NCBI GenBank assembly: GCA_937920255.1
Contig: CALDSL010000501.1
Coordinates: 1-44,283 of the forward strand
Reading direction: 5' to 3'
DNA length: 44,283 bases
Source of the DNA: an uncultured Anaerolineaceae bacterium
GTDB taxonomy: Bacteria > Chloroflexota > Anaerolineae > Anaerolineales > Anaerolineaceae
Within the stretch, counting starts at the first letter, position 1. Each line of letters opens with the position of its first letter. Shown here in pieces: positions 8,863 through 15,754 of the stretch. A program made the translations under genes and the position numbers. The notes under the pieces are model-generated. The model was not told the origin of the DNA and searched no databases. It saw only the letters and a list, made by a program, of their open reading frames with translations.

Positions 8863-9975
8863 TTAGAAGGGGAACTGGTACTGCCACAATCCCAGCTCTT
8901 GCTGCAGGTACTTAATCTCTTTCTGCAGGTTCGGGATCGCCGGGATGCCGCGTTGCATGGTCACTTTGGCATTCTCAAATTCCTTCTCGCCCGCGGTGTA
9001 GATGCGGGTGGCGCCGGGAGCTTTGGTCGACGCGCGCAGATCGCGCAGAATCTGACCGGTGGTGTGCTTGAATTCATCCAGCGAGCAGAAGCTCTCGATG
9101 TTGATCGCCATGAAGAAATGGCCCAGGCGGAACGGCACGGGCTTGCCATCTTCGCCGATGCCCGTCAATCCGTACAGGAACGAACCGCACTGCAACGATG
9201 CCGACAGGATCTCGACCATGGTGCCCAGGCCGTAACCTTTGTATCCGGCCAGCGTCTCTCCCACCCCTCCCAACGGCAGGAAGGCCGCCCGGCCTTTGGT
9301 CAGCTCGGCCAACACCAGGCTCGGGTCGGTTATATAGTCGTTGTCCTGATTTACCACCCAGCCGGCCGGGATAGGCCTTTCTTCGCGCGCTTTCACCTCG
9401 ATCTTGCCGCGCTGCGAAATCGGCGTGGAACCATCGAAGAGGAAGGGGCAGTCTTCATCCGTCGGCGCGCCAAACGCGATCGGGTTGGTGCCAAGCATGG
9501 GCTGCACGCCAAACGTAGGGGCCACGGAAGGGCGCGCGTTGGTCACGGTAAAACCTACCATGCCTTCCTTGACCGCCATCAGCGGGTAATAACCGGCGAT
9601 GCCAAAATGAGTGGAATTGCGCACAGCGACCGAGCCCATGCCATACATGCGCGCCTTCTCAATCGCCATCTGCATCGCCTTCCTGGCGACCACCATGCCC
9701 ATGCCGTGATGCCCGTCCAGCACGGCGGTGGTGGGACCTTCGCGCACCACTTCAATTTCGGTGACCACCTTGTGCTGGCCGGCTTTGATGCGGTCGTAAT
9801 AGTATTTCAACCGCCCGATGCCGTGTGACTCGATGCCGCGAATATCCGACATGATGATCACATCGGTACAGGTTTCGGCGTCCGCTTCGGGTACACCGGC
9901 TGCCAGCAGCACGTCTTTCATGAAATTACGCAGGGTTTCCACCGGGATGTAACAGGTCGTGGCCGTTTCAATCAT
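8863..9975 (-). CDS. Malate/L-lactate dehydrogenase family (Ldh2/YlbC-type) NAD(P)-dependent oxidoreductase
   Basis: Cytoplasmic 370-residue enzyme of the Ldh2 family (malate, L-sulfolactate, ureidoglycolate and 2,3-diketogulonate dehydrogenases). It is not related to Rossmann-fold lactate dehydrogenases. Family blocks visible: DIRGIESHGIGRL with the catalytic His region, the nucleotide-binding VRNSTHFGIAGYY, TNARPSVAPTFG, and MLGTNPIAFGAP, followed later by GYKGYGLGTMVEIL. It oxidises an alpha-hydroxy acid or reduces the oxo-acid; the exact substrate is not predictable. It starts 27 bases after the alcohol dehydrogenase stop and is probably cotranscribed with it. A 2-hydroxyacid product (malate-like) would connect with the malic enzyme, as an inference. 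Confidence 0.93.
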   Translation of the reverse strand: MIETATTCYIPVETLRNFMKDVLLAAGVPEADAETCTDVIIMSDIRGIESHGIGRLKYYYDRIKAGQHKVVTEIEVVREGPTTAVLDGHHGMGMVVARKAMQMAIEKARMYGMGSVAVRNSTHFGIAGYYPLMAVKEGMVGFTVTNARPSVAPTFGVQPMLGTNPIAFGAPTDEDCPFLFDGSTPISQRGKIEVKAREERPIPAGWVVNQDNDYITDPSLVLAELTKGRAAFLPLGGVGETLAGYKGYGLGTMVEILSASLQCGSFLYGLTGIGEDGKPVPFRLGHFFMAINIESFCSLDEFKHTTGQILRDLRASTKAPGATRIYTAGEKEFENAKVTMQRGIPAIPNLQKEIKYLQQELGLWQYQFPF

Positions 9976-10002
9976 TGCTTCCTCCTTCTTGAAATTCCAT
10001 GC

Positions 10003-10995
10003 TTATTCGCAGTCTGATCCCCAACAGGTCGCGTTGAGCAGCAGCTTGATTATGCCATCTGCGTGTTTTTCGTAGTGTTCAAAAGCCTGGCCGGCCTGAA
10101 CAATGGGATAGCAGTGGGTGAAGAGCGGCTCAAGCGTGGCCCGGTGGGCCAAAAAGAGATCGCGCGCTGCCGGAAGATAACGGCTCCAATCTGGCGTAAC
10201 GACCGCCTGCAAGCGCGCATTTTTGCGAAAGAAAATCTCATACTCGAGCGGGTATACCGGATCATCAGGGACGCCAAACGCAACCACCGTGCCATCCTTT
10301 TGCACCAGTTGAAGGCAGTCATTAATGCTGAACGGCTGGTGCCCAACCGCCTCGATGACGATCTCGGCGGATAATCCGCAGCCGGGGTCCAGGCGGGACC
10401 AGTGCGCGGATTCAATCCCGCGCATGGTATAGGTGGCCGTGGCGCCTATCGTCTCCGCGAGCGCGCAGCGCTCGGCAAGCGGGTCGATGCCGGTGATAGC
10501 GGCCGCGCCACGTTGCTGGAGCAGCCAGCAGAACATCAGGCCAATCGATCCCAGCCCCATGACGAGGACCGACCGACCGCGCACTTCCCCGAGTCGATCA
10601 ACCGCGTTCAAGACCGTCGACAGGGGCTGGATCAGCGGGCAGGTGTCGTAACGGTCCAGGTGAGGCGGCAGGCTGACCGCGCGGCGCTCCTGCGCGGTGA
10701 AGAACTCGGCCAAGCCCTGATTGCCGTCCGGGATCGCCATCACCCAATCGCCCTGCTGGAAGCGCGCCGAGGTGCTGGCCACCACCTGCCCGACGCATTC
10801 ATGCACTGGCGCGCCTGGCGGCATGGGAAAATGCATGGCGCGTTTACTCCCGCTGAAAAATGCGATATCGCTGCCACACAATGAAACCCAAACGGCGCGA
10901 ACCAAAATTTGCCCGCCGGCCTGCAACGATAGATCAGGAACCGGGGACTGAACAAGTTGAAACGTCCGGGGCTGCACGAGCCGCATGGCATTCAT
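10003..10995 (-). CDS. Zinc-type medium-chain alcohol/polyol dehydrogenase
   Basis: MDR-superfamily dehydrogenase of about 330 residues (threonine/sorbitol dehydrogenase type). The catalytic-zinc Cys is in SLCGSD, the His-Glu pair is in APVHECVG, and the nucleotide-binding loop is VLVMGLGSIGLMF, followed by the acidic ITGIDPLAE that favours NAD. The usual four-cysteine structural-zinc lobe is not evident. I chose the ATG at 10995 (MNAMRLV), which aligns with the family N-terminus. ATGs at 11004, 11001 and 10986 are also in frame and none has a clear ribosome site. A longer reading from a TTG at 11049 would start inside the promoter. It heads a two-gene unit with the Ldh2-type dehydrogenase. 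Confidence 0.9.
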   Translation of the reverse strand: MNAMRLVQPRTFQLVQSPVPDLSLQAGGQILVRAVWVSLCGSDIAFFSGSKRAMHFPMPPGAPVHECVGQVVASTSARFQQGDWVMAIPDGNQGLAEFFTAQERRAVSLPPHLDRYDTCPLIQPLSTVLNAVDRLGEVRGRSVLVMGLGSIGLMFCWLLQQRGAAAITGIDPLAERCALAETIGATATYTMRGIESAHWSRLDPGCGLSAEIVIEAVGHQPFSINDCLQLVQKDGTVVAFGVPDDPVYPLEYEIFFRKNARLQAVVTPDWSRYLPAARDLFLAHRATLEPLFTHCYPIVQAGQAFEHYEKHADGIIKLLLNATCWGSDCE

Positions 10996-11039
10996 TGTCA
11001 TCATGGCCGTTGGGGGAAAGCATATAATTGTTGCGTCAG

Positions 11040-11056
11040 TCAAAATCAAGTTTCAT
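11040..11056. promoter_or_regulatory. Half-conserved 17-bp GAAAC operator at the dehydrogenase promoter
   Basis: On the minus strand the left half ATGAAAC is perfect and the right half (ATTTTGA) has three mismatches to RTTTCAY. It sits a few bases after the -10 box of the alcohol dehydrogenase promoter. That is the same relative position as the perfect operator at the divergent cupin promoter. Confidence 0.5.
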
Positions 11057-11061
11057 TTAGT

Positions 11062-11091
11062 AGAATAGCACAAAACCAGTCTCTGTTTCAA
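11062..11091 (-). promoter_or_regulatory. Promoter P4 of the alcohol dehydrogenase / Ldh2 unit
   Basis: Minus-strand -35 TTGAAA (11091-11086), an 18-base spacer and -10 TATTCT (11067-11062). The -35 itself overlaps a GAAAC word (TTGAAAC). It faces the plus-strand promoter at 11165-11213 in a divergent arrangement with several GAAAC/GTTTC words between. Confidence 0.6.
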
Positions 11092-11164
11092 GTACCAAAC
11101 ATCACCGATTCCAAAAAACCGGTCACCCTCATAATGAAACGACTAGGAAACAGAAGAAGTGGCT

Positions 11165-11213
11165 GTTTTACCCACCGAAAATTATTGACATAGCGTGAAA
11201 CTGTTGCTATACT
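11165..11213 (+). promoter_or_regulatory. Regulon promoter P3, driving the cupin-to-AOR operon
   Basis: The order is GTTTT, 6 bases, CGAAA, 4 bases, -35 TTGACA (11185-11190), a 17-base spacer containing GAAAC, and -10 TATACT (11208-11213). Element spacing is identical to P1 (3187-3235) and P2 (26187-26235), although the filler bases differ. It is followed directly by the perfect operator at 11215-11237, at the expected start point. Confidence 0.85.
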
Positions 11214-11214
11214 A

Positions 11215-11237
11215 AAAATGAAACTGAGTTTCATTTT
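11215..11237. promoter_or_regulatory. Perfect 23-bp palindromic operator (KdgR-box-like)
   Basis: An exactly symmetric 23-base palindrome with core ATGAAACTGAGTTTCAT (11218-11234), flanked by three A's on the left and three T's on the right. It covers the expected transcription start of the cupin operon, so a bound protein should repress. The core fits the consensus I recall for KdgR of enterobacteria (RAAAY-N3-RTTTY flanked by A/T), an IclR-family protein. The cognate protein here is probably the IclR product of 3336-4142. Confidence 0.85.
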
Positions 11238-11282
11238 ACGATACTCGACTGCTCTGCAAAGCCGTTTCCTGGGAGACTACAA

Positions 11283-11645
11283 ATGAAAAACGTTCCTTTT
11301 GTAAAAGCCGCGGATGTTGAAGGCGAGTACCGAACGCCCCCACGCGTATCGAAACTGCTGCTGGCGCCAAAATTCGGTGGAGTCGAGCACCTTTCCATGG
11401 GCATGAATATCACCGAAGTGGGCAGCATGATCCCCGACCACGTGCACGAGTCATCCGAAGAAGTACTCTTCCTGATCAGCGGCCGGGCAAAAATTGTGAT
11501 TGAAGGTGTCGGGGAATGGGAAATTGAACCAGAAACAGCCTTCTATTCCCCGGTCGGGGTCAAGCACCGGGTGGAAAACATTGGCGACGAACCGTTCAAG
11601 CTCGTGTGGGTCTACTGCCCACCTCTGCCCGCGCATCGCGGGTAA
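11283..11645 (+). CDS. Single-domain cupin protein
   Basis: A 120-residue beta-barrel protein, first gene of the plus-strand operon. Both cupin motifs are complete. Motif 1 is GSMIPDHVHESSEEVLFLISG, which supplies two His and one Glu (given here as family pattern G-x5-HxH-x4-E-x6-G). Motif 2 is YSPVGVKHRVEN, with the third His. It should bind a divalent metal. Such proteins can be isomerases, lyases, dioxygenases or effector-binding proteins. KdgF-like sugar linearisation is one option, but the KdgF-type HSHPHEQ signature is not present. The ATG at 11283 is preceded by GGGAG. The gene lies about 60 bases after the predicted transcription start. Confidence 0.9.
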   Translation: MKNVPFVKAADVEGEYRTPPRVSKLLLAPKFGGVEHLSMGMNITEVGSMIPDHVHESSEEVLFLISGRAKIVIEGVGEWEIEPETAFYSPVGVKHRVENIGDEPFKLVWVYCPPLPAHRG

Positions 11646-11677
11646 CAACCGATTCTGTGTATAGGAGAAGCGCAATC

Positions 11678-12592
11678 ATGTTCGAAGCAACTCGCGAGTA
11701 CGTAGCATCATTAGGACTGCCTTCGGGTGATCTGTTCGATATGCCCTCTTCGGATGCCCGTTTCCCGGATGGGGCTGCCTTCCGCATCGAAGTACCCACC
11801 GTGAACACGGCCGAAGCGGTCGAAGCCCTGCTCGAGCAGGCGACCAGGAACGGCATCGTCATCAACCGCGTGACGGAAACCTACGGCATGTTCCGCCACA
11901 CCTGCCAGGAAATCAAGGAATACTGCCGGCTGTGCAACGATTACGGCTGCGAGCTGCTGCTCTCGGTGGGGCCGCGCGCCACGTATGACACCGGCGCGAC
12001 CGTGCTCTCGGCGCAGGGCGTGCGCATTTCCTACCGCCTGCGCGGCATGGAACAGGTGCTGCGCGGCGTGGAAGACATCAAGCGCGGCTACGACCTGGGC
12101 TGCCGCGGTTTCCTGATCTATGATGAGGGCATGTTGTGGCTGGTCGGCAAGATGCGCCAGGACGGCGCCCTGCCCGCGGATATGATTTTCAAGACCTCGG
12201 CCCACCTCGGCCATTGCAACCCGTGCTCCTTCAAGCTGCTCGAATCGCTGGGCGCGGACAGCATCAACCCGGTGCGCGACCTGCAAATCCCGATGATCGC
12301 CGCCCTGCGCGCCGCGGTCAGCGTTCCCCTGGATGTGCACACCGATAATCCCCCCGGTTCCGGTGGTTTCATCCGCGTATACGAAGCGCCGGATATCGTG
12401 CGCGTGGCCGCGCCGGTACACTGCAAGACCGGCAACTCGGTGGTGGCGGCGCACGGCTCGCTGACCTCGGCCAGCGACGCCCGCAAGATGGCCGACCAGG
12501 CTTCGATTGTGTGCGAAATGGTGGGCAAATACTACCCGCAGCTCAAACAGTCGAACAAGCGCGCGCCCGATCTGCGTATCCCGGTTGTCTAA
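11678..12592 (+). CDS. TIM-barrel-like protein, possibly related to U32-type peptidases
   Basis: A 304-residue cytoplasmic protein whose exact family I am not sure of. The sequence alternates strands and helices in a TIM-barrel manner: GIVINRVTETYG, CELLLSVGPRA, GCRGFLIYDEGMLWL, MIFKTSAHLGHCNPCS, LGADSINPVRDL, SVPLDVHTDNPPGSGG, and VAAPVHCKTGN near the C-terminus. Parts recall proteins annotated as U32 peptidases (ADSINP, DVHTDN). The many His, Asp and Cys residues at strand ends suggest a metal-dependent active site. I chose the ATG at 11678 because AGGAG lies about 10 bases upstream. Earlier in-frame starts would overlap the cupin gene. It lies 32 bases after the cupin gene in the same operon. 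Confidence 0.8.
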   Translation: MFEATREYVASLGLPSGDLFDMPSSDARFPDGAAFRIEVPTVNTAEAVEALLEQATRNGIVINRVTETYGMFRHTCQEIKEYCRLCNDYGCELLLSVGPRATYDTGATVLSAQGVRISYRLRGMEQVLRGVEDIKRGYDLGCRGFLIYDEGMLWLVGKMRQDGALPADMIFKTSAHLGHCNPCSFKLLESLGADSINPVRDLQIPMIAALRAAVSVPLDVHTDNPPGSGGFIRVYEAPDIVRVAAPVHCKTGNSVVAAHGSLTSASDARKMADQASIVCEMVGKYYPQLKQSNKRAPDLRIPVV

Positions 12593-12630
12593 TGGCGCGC
12601 TTTGGCGCGGCGAATCGAGAGGAGACCAAC

Positions 12631-13596
12631 ATGAGCAAGTGGCAGATTCCTCCCAGCGGCGGCCACATGGAGCGCCCCGACGGCGTGTACCTGCAAACCA
12701 TGAACATGACCGAAATCAATCAGCGCCTGAAGACCAACGATCTGATCATCATCCCGGTGGGCAGTACCGAATGCCACGGCGCGGCGCAGCCCCTGGGCGA
12801 AGATACGTTTCTGGTCACGCGCATGGCCGAGCAGGTGGCGCTGGCCACCGGCTGCACCGTCGCCGAGCCAATCTGGTACGGGTCGCACCCGTATAATCAC
12901 CTGGGCATGCCGGGAACGGTGGTGGTCCCTGAAGATATCTTCCTGGGGCAGTTGCGCGCGGTGATCGCCGGGTTGTGGAACATGGGTTTTCGAAAGCAAA
13001 TTTTCCTGAACGGCCACGGGCAGGAAGAGGTCATCCCGCTGGCGCTGCACCAGTGGGCCAAGAAGTACCAGGTGCCCTCCGTGCTGATCTCGCTGCACTG
13101 GCCGACCGTGATCCACGACTATCTGAAGGACAAGGCGCACGGCGGCACGTTTGACACTCCCTTCCAGCACGCCTGTGAGGTGGAAGCCTCCTACTCGCTG
13201 GCGCTGTTCCCCGAGTTCATGCACATGGACCTGGCCGTGGATACCAAACCGGAAGGCTTTTTGCCGCCGGGCTACGTGGATAAAGGCGGCGAAGTCTACC
13301 ACGCCCCCATTAAGGGGCACGAGCACGTCGGTTTGGGGGGCATCGAAGTGCTGGTTTACCCGGAAGGCGTGATTGGCCGCCCGACCCTGGCGGACGGGGA
13401 AAAGGCGCGCGCCGGCCTGGAAGTGCTGCTCGACTTCATGTGCAAGCTGATTGGCGACATCCTGCGCGTGTTCCCCGCCGGCGTGCTGCCCCCGACCGAT
13501 AAGACCACCATGCGCGACCCGGAAGAGATCGAAGCGCTGCTCAAAGGCCCACTGAACGGCGGAAAGCATATTTACACAGTCGCATACCCGCCGTAA
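12631..13596 (+). CDS. Creatininase-family amide hydrolase
   Basis: A metal-dependent hydrolase of 321 residues in the creatininase superfamily, whose members open cyclic amides or related C-N bonds. The N-terminal block IIPVGSTECHGAAQPLGED supplies Glu47, His49 and Asp58. This keeps the spacing of the creatininase ligands (Glu34, His36, Asp45). FLNGHGQEE carries the next His; the Glu two residues later in creatininase is Gln here. The AAQP after ECHG is unlike the usual GPHLP. The start ATG at 12631 has GAGGAG 6 bases upstream; a longer frame would overlap the previous gene. It sits between the TIM-barrel-like gene and aldehyde ferredoxin oxidoreductase. The substrate is unknown; lactam, lactone or formamide hydrolysis are possible. 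Confidence 0.9.
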   Translation: MSKWQIPPSGGHMERPDGVYLQTMNMTEINQRLKTNDLIIIPVGSTECHGAAQPLGEDTFLVTRMAEQVALATGCTVAEPIWYGSHPYNHLGMPGTVVVPEDIFLGQLRAVIAGLWNMGFRKQIFLNGHGQEEVIPLALHQWAKKYQVPSVLISLHWPTVIHDYLKDKAHGGTFDTPFQHACEVEASYSLALFPEFMHMDLAVDTKPEGFLPPGYVDKGGEVYHAPIKGHEHVGLGGIEVLVYPEGVIGRPTLADGEKARAGLEVLLDFMCKLIGDILRVFPAGVLPPTDKTTMRDPEEIEALLKGPLNGGKHIYTVAYPP

Positions 13597-13653
13597 ACCG
13601 AAAGAGGCTGAACCGGCAATGTTCAACAGCAAAATCTGACCATCATTCCTGAT

Positions 13654-13705
13654 AGCCCCACCGTCACCAGACGCCATGCCCGGCGCGATGGTGGGCGGTG
13701 GGGCT
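13654..13705 (+). other. Stem-loop in front of the aldehyde ferredoxin oxidoreductase gene
   Basis: AGCCCCACCG (13654-13663) pairs with CGGTGGGGCT (13696-13705). An inner CACCA/TGGTG pair extends the helix across a small bulge. It fills most of the 127-base gap after the creatininase-family gene and ends 10 bases before the GGAGG of the next gene. There is no T-tract, so it is more likely a processing or partial attenuation element than a full terminator. Confidence 0.6.
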
Positions 13706-13723
13706 TGACCCGCTGGAGGATCC

Positions 13724-15436
13724 ATGAAGCTGTTACGCGTCGATATGAGTCAAAACAGGATTGACTGGCAGCCCGTACCCGAGATCTACGAGCGGCTGGG
13801 CGGCCGCGCGCTGATCGCCAGGCTGCTGCTCGAAGAAATACCACCCGCGTGCGACGCGCTGGGCCCGCATAATAAGCTGATCTTCGCCCCCGGTTTACTG
13901 GCTGGCACCGGGGTCACGACAGCAGGGCGTCTGTCGGTCGGTGGAAAGAGCCCATTGACGCGCGGCGTAAAGGAAGCCAATGCCGGCGGTACCGCCGGCG
14001 ACGCGCTTGGGAAACTGGGGATCAAAGCCATCGTGGTGGAAAACCAGGCGCCCGGGAATGCCCTGTTCGTGCTGCACATCCACGGCGGGCAGGCTGAACT
14101 GCTCCCCGCGGAACACGTTCGCGGGCTGGGCACTTATGCCACATCGCAACAGTTGCAAGAACAGTACGGCGTGGACAGCACGGTGATTACCATCGGCCAG
14201 GGCGGCGAGTACCTGATGCGCGGCGCGGGTATCTGCGTGACCGGCGAGCGGGATCAGCGCAGCAACTTCGCGGCGCGCGGCGGCCTAGGCGCGGTGATGG
14301 GCAGCAAAGGATTGAAGGCCATCGTGATCGACAGGCCAACCGGCCATTCGGTGCCGCTGGCAAATACCGAGTTGTTCCGCGCCGCGTCGCGCGCCTTTGC
14401 GCAGAAATTAATCAATGATCCCAAGCTAGGCACGCAAGGCTCGCAGCACCTGTACGGAACGGCATCCATCGTGGCCGCGGTCAATGAGATGGGCTCCATG
14501 CCCACCCGCAATTTCTCAGACGGCAATTTCGATGGCGCCGCCGATCTGCGCGGCGAGCACATGCGCGAGGTGATCCTGGCGCGCGGCGGCCAGGTGGGAA
14601 CGCGCTGCATGCCGGGCTGCGTGATCGCCTGCCGCAACCTGTTTGTCGACCGGAATGGTTTGCCGCTGGTGGGTACGGTACAGTATGAAACCATCGCGCT
14701 GGTCGGATCAAACCTCGGCCTGAACGACCTGGATGATGTGGCCTGGATCAACTATCTGTGCAATGACTTTGGCCTGGACACGATCGAAACCGGCGCGGCG
14801 CTGGGCGTCGCGATCGAGGCCGGGCTGGCGGAGTATGGTGACCGGCAAAGCATTATCCACCTGCTGGAACAGGTGGGACAGGGCAGCGTGGTGGGGCGCA
14901 TGATCGGCAACGGCGCGGCCGCCACCGGTCTGGTAATGGGAATCCGGCGCGTGCCGGTGGCGCTGGGGCAGGCCATGCCGGGCTATGACCCGCGCTCGCT
15001 CAAGGGCAACGGCGTGACGTATGCCACATCACCACAGGGCGCCGACCATACCGCCGGAAACGCCTTTGGCGCGCGCAAAGAGGTCAACCCGCTGGGGCTG
15101 CAGGGACAGAAAGAGCTCTCGCTGAAGCTGCAAATCATCGCCGCCATGCTGGACAGCACCGGGTTATGCCTGTTCGCCCGCCCGCCGATTATCGCTGATC
15201 CGCAGTTGATGGTGGATATGGTCAACGGCATCTACGGTTGGGGCTGGACAAAGCAGGATTACGACCAGTTCAACCGCCAGGTGCTGCGCGACGAGCTGGA
15301 GTTCAACCGCTGGGCGGGCATCACCGCCGCCGACTACCGCATCCCGGAATACATGCGTGAAGAGCCGCTCGCCCCGCACGGCGCCGTGTTTGATATCCCG
15401 GACGCGGACCTGGATTCGGTTTTCGACACGCTCTGA
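13724..15436 (+). CDS. Aldehyde ferredoxin oxidoreductase family protein (W/Mo pterin enzyme)
   Basis: A tungsten- or molybdenum-bis-pterin enzyme, 570 residues, that oxidises an aldehyde to the acid with ferredoxin as acceptor. Family blocks are LGGRALIARLLL, APGLLAGTGVTTAGRLSVGG, NAGGTAGDALGKLGIKAI, AARGGLGAVMGSKGLKAIV and QGADHTAG. The [4Fe-4S] ligands are Cys295, Cys299 and Cys303 (RCMPGCVIACRN) and, far downstream, Cys482 (DSTGLCLF). Spacing of the first pair is C-x3-C, against C-x2-C in the Pyrococcus enzyme. The ATG at 13724 follows GGAGG. The stop lies one base before a MoaD-like gene, a common partner. The substrate is unknown and is presumably an aldehyde made by the surrounding enzymes. 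The ferredoxin at 5566-5757 is a candidate acceptor. Confidence 0.95.
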   Translation: MKLLRVDMSQNRIDWQPVPEIYERLGGRALIARLLLEEIPPACDALGPHNKLIFAPGLLAGTGVTTAGRLSVGGKSPLTRGVKEANAGGTAGDALGKLGIKAIVVENQAPGNALFVLHIHGGQAELLPAEHVRGLGTYATSQQLQEQYGVDSTVITIGQGGEYLMRGAGICVTGERDQRSNFAARGGLGAVMGSKGLKAIVIDRPTGHSVPLANTELFRAASRAFAQKLINDPKLGTQGSQHLYGTASIVAAVNEMGSMPTRNFSDGNFDGAADLRGEHMREVILARGGQVGTRCMPGCVIACRNLFVDRNGLPLVGTVQYETIALVGSNLGLNDLDDVAWINYLCNDFGLDTIETGAALGVAIEAGLAEYGDRQSIIHLLEQVGQGSVVGRMIGNGAAATGLVMGIRRVPVALGQAMPGYDPRSLKGNGVTYATSPQGADHTAGNAFGARKEVNPLGLQGQKELSLKLQIIAAMLDSTGLCLFARPPIIADPQLMVDMVNGIYGWGWTKQDYDQFNRQVLRDELEFNRWAGITAADYRIPEYMREEPLAPHGAVFDIPDADLDSVFDTL

Positions 15437-15437
15437 T

Positions 15438-15671
15438 ATGGCGCCGCTCTTGCTGGACATCGAACTGTTTGGGATCTTCGCGCAGGGCAGGCAGCCGCGC
15501 CAGTCGCTCGTGCTGGAGCGGCCATTGACCGCCGGAGAGATTGCTACTCGGCTGGAACTGAGCATGGAGGCGATCGGGCTGATTGTCGTGGATGGAGTTC
15601 AAACCGAGCCGGAATACCTCATTACAAAAAACTGCCGGGTGTGTTTCTTTCCGCACATGTCGGGAGGTTGA
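15438..15671 (+). CDS. MoaD/ThiS-like beta-grasp protein ending in Gly-Gly
   Basis: A small 77-residue protein starting one base after the oxidoreductase stop, hence tightly coupled to it. The pattern fits the ubiquitin-like sulfur carriers: an N-terminal strand LLLDIELFGIFAQGRQ, a strand QSLVLERPLTAGEIATRLEL with a helix as in MoaD, IGLIVVDGV near the middle, a late hydrophobic strand (CRVCFFPHMSGG), and the C-terminal Gly-Gly that is activated in MoaD and ThiS. In genomes with AOR-family enzymes such a gene is often adjacent and thought to aid pterin-cofactor sulfuration. That is the likely role here. The start ATG at 15438 is preferred over upstream in-frame codons, which lie inside the oxidoreductase gene. 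Confidence 0.82.
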   Translation: MAPLLLDIELFGIFAQGRQPRQSLVLERPLTAGEIATRLELSMEAIGLIVVDGVQTEPEYLITKNCRVCFFPHMSGG

Positions 15672-15672
15672 T

Positions 15673-15717
15673 TGTTGTGTTTGTTTTTTGCGCTACGCGC
15701 AAAAAACAAACACAACA
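15673..15717. terminator. Perfect 21-bp hairpin, bidirectional terminator between convergent genes
   Basis: Arms at 15673-15693 and 15697-15717 are exact reverse complements over 21 bases, with a 3-base TAC loop. The stem has a GCGC top and an A/T-rich base with a run of six T's (minus strand: A's). It starts 2 bases after the MoaD-like stop on the plus strand and lies 29 bases beyond the hydrolase stop on the minus strand, so it can serve both transcripts. The unusually long perfect stem makes it more than an average terminator. Confidence 0.8.
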
Positions 15718-15730
15718 TAATCCCTTCAGC

Positions 15731-15754
15731 CTGAGCAGTTACAATTTATGAAAA
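15731..15754 (+). repeat. 24-bp direct repeat, copy 1
   Basis: An exact 24-base match to 42932-42955, in the same orientation; the flanks differ immediately on both sides. Read on the minus strand, the copy spans the last codons and the TAA stop of the hydrolase gene (stop at 15748-15746). The other copy lies in an intergenic gap. Identity of this length at 27 kb distance is unlikely by chance. Confidence 0.8.

Noticed and set aside
7407..9828. Two long plus-strand frames (7407-8768 and 8800-9828) opposite the nitroreductase, unknown-protein and Ldh2 genes
   Set aside because: They run across several well-supported minus-strand genes, the promoter and a hairpin, and their translations match no family.
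10996..11049. An upstream TTG start giving the alcohol dehydrogenase 18 extra residues
   Set aside because: It would begin only a few bases after the -10 box, and the extra residues do not match the family N-terminus.
11283..11645. Naming the cupin KdgF because of the KdgR-like operators
   Set aside because: The cupin lacks the HSHPHEQ-type signature of KdgF. Only the general cupin motifs are supported.
12589..13725. A 378-codon minus-strand frame opposite the creatininase-family gene
   Set aside because: The plus-strand gene has a ribosome site and all family motifs. The opposite frame is a mirror of its codon usage.
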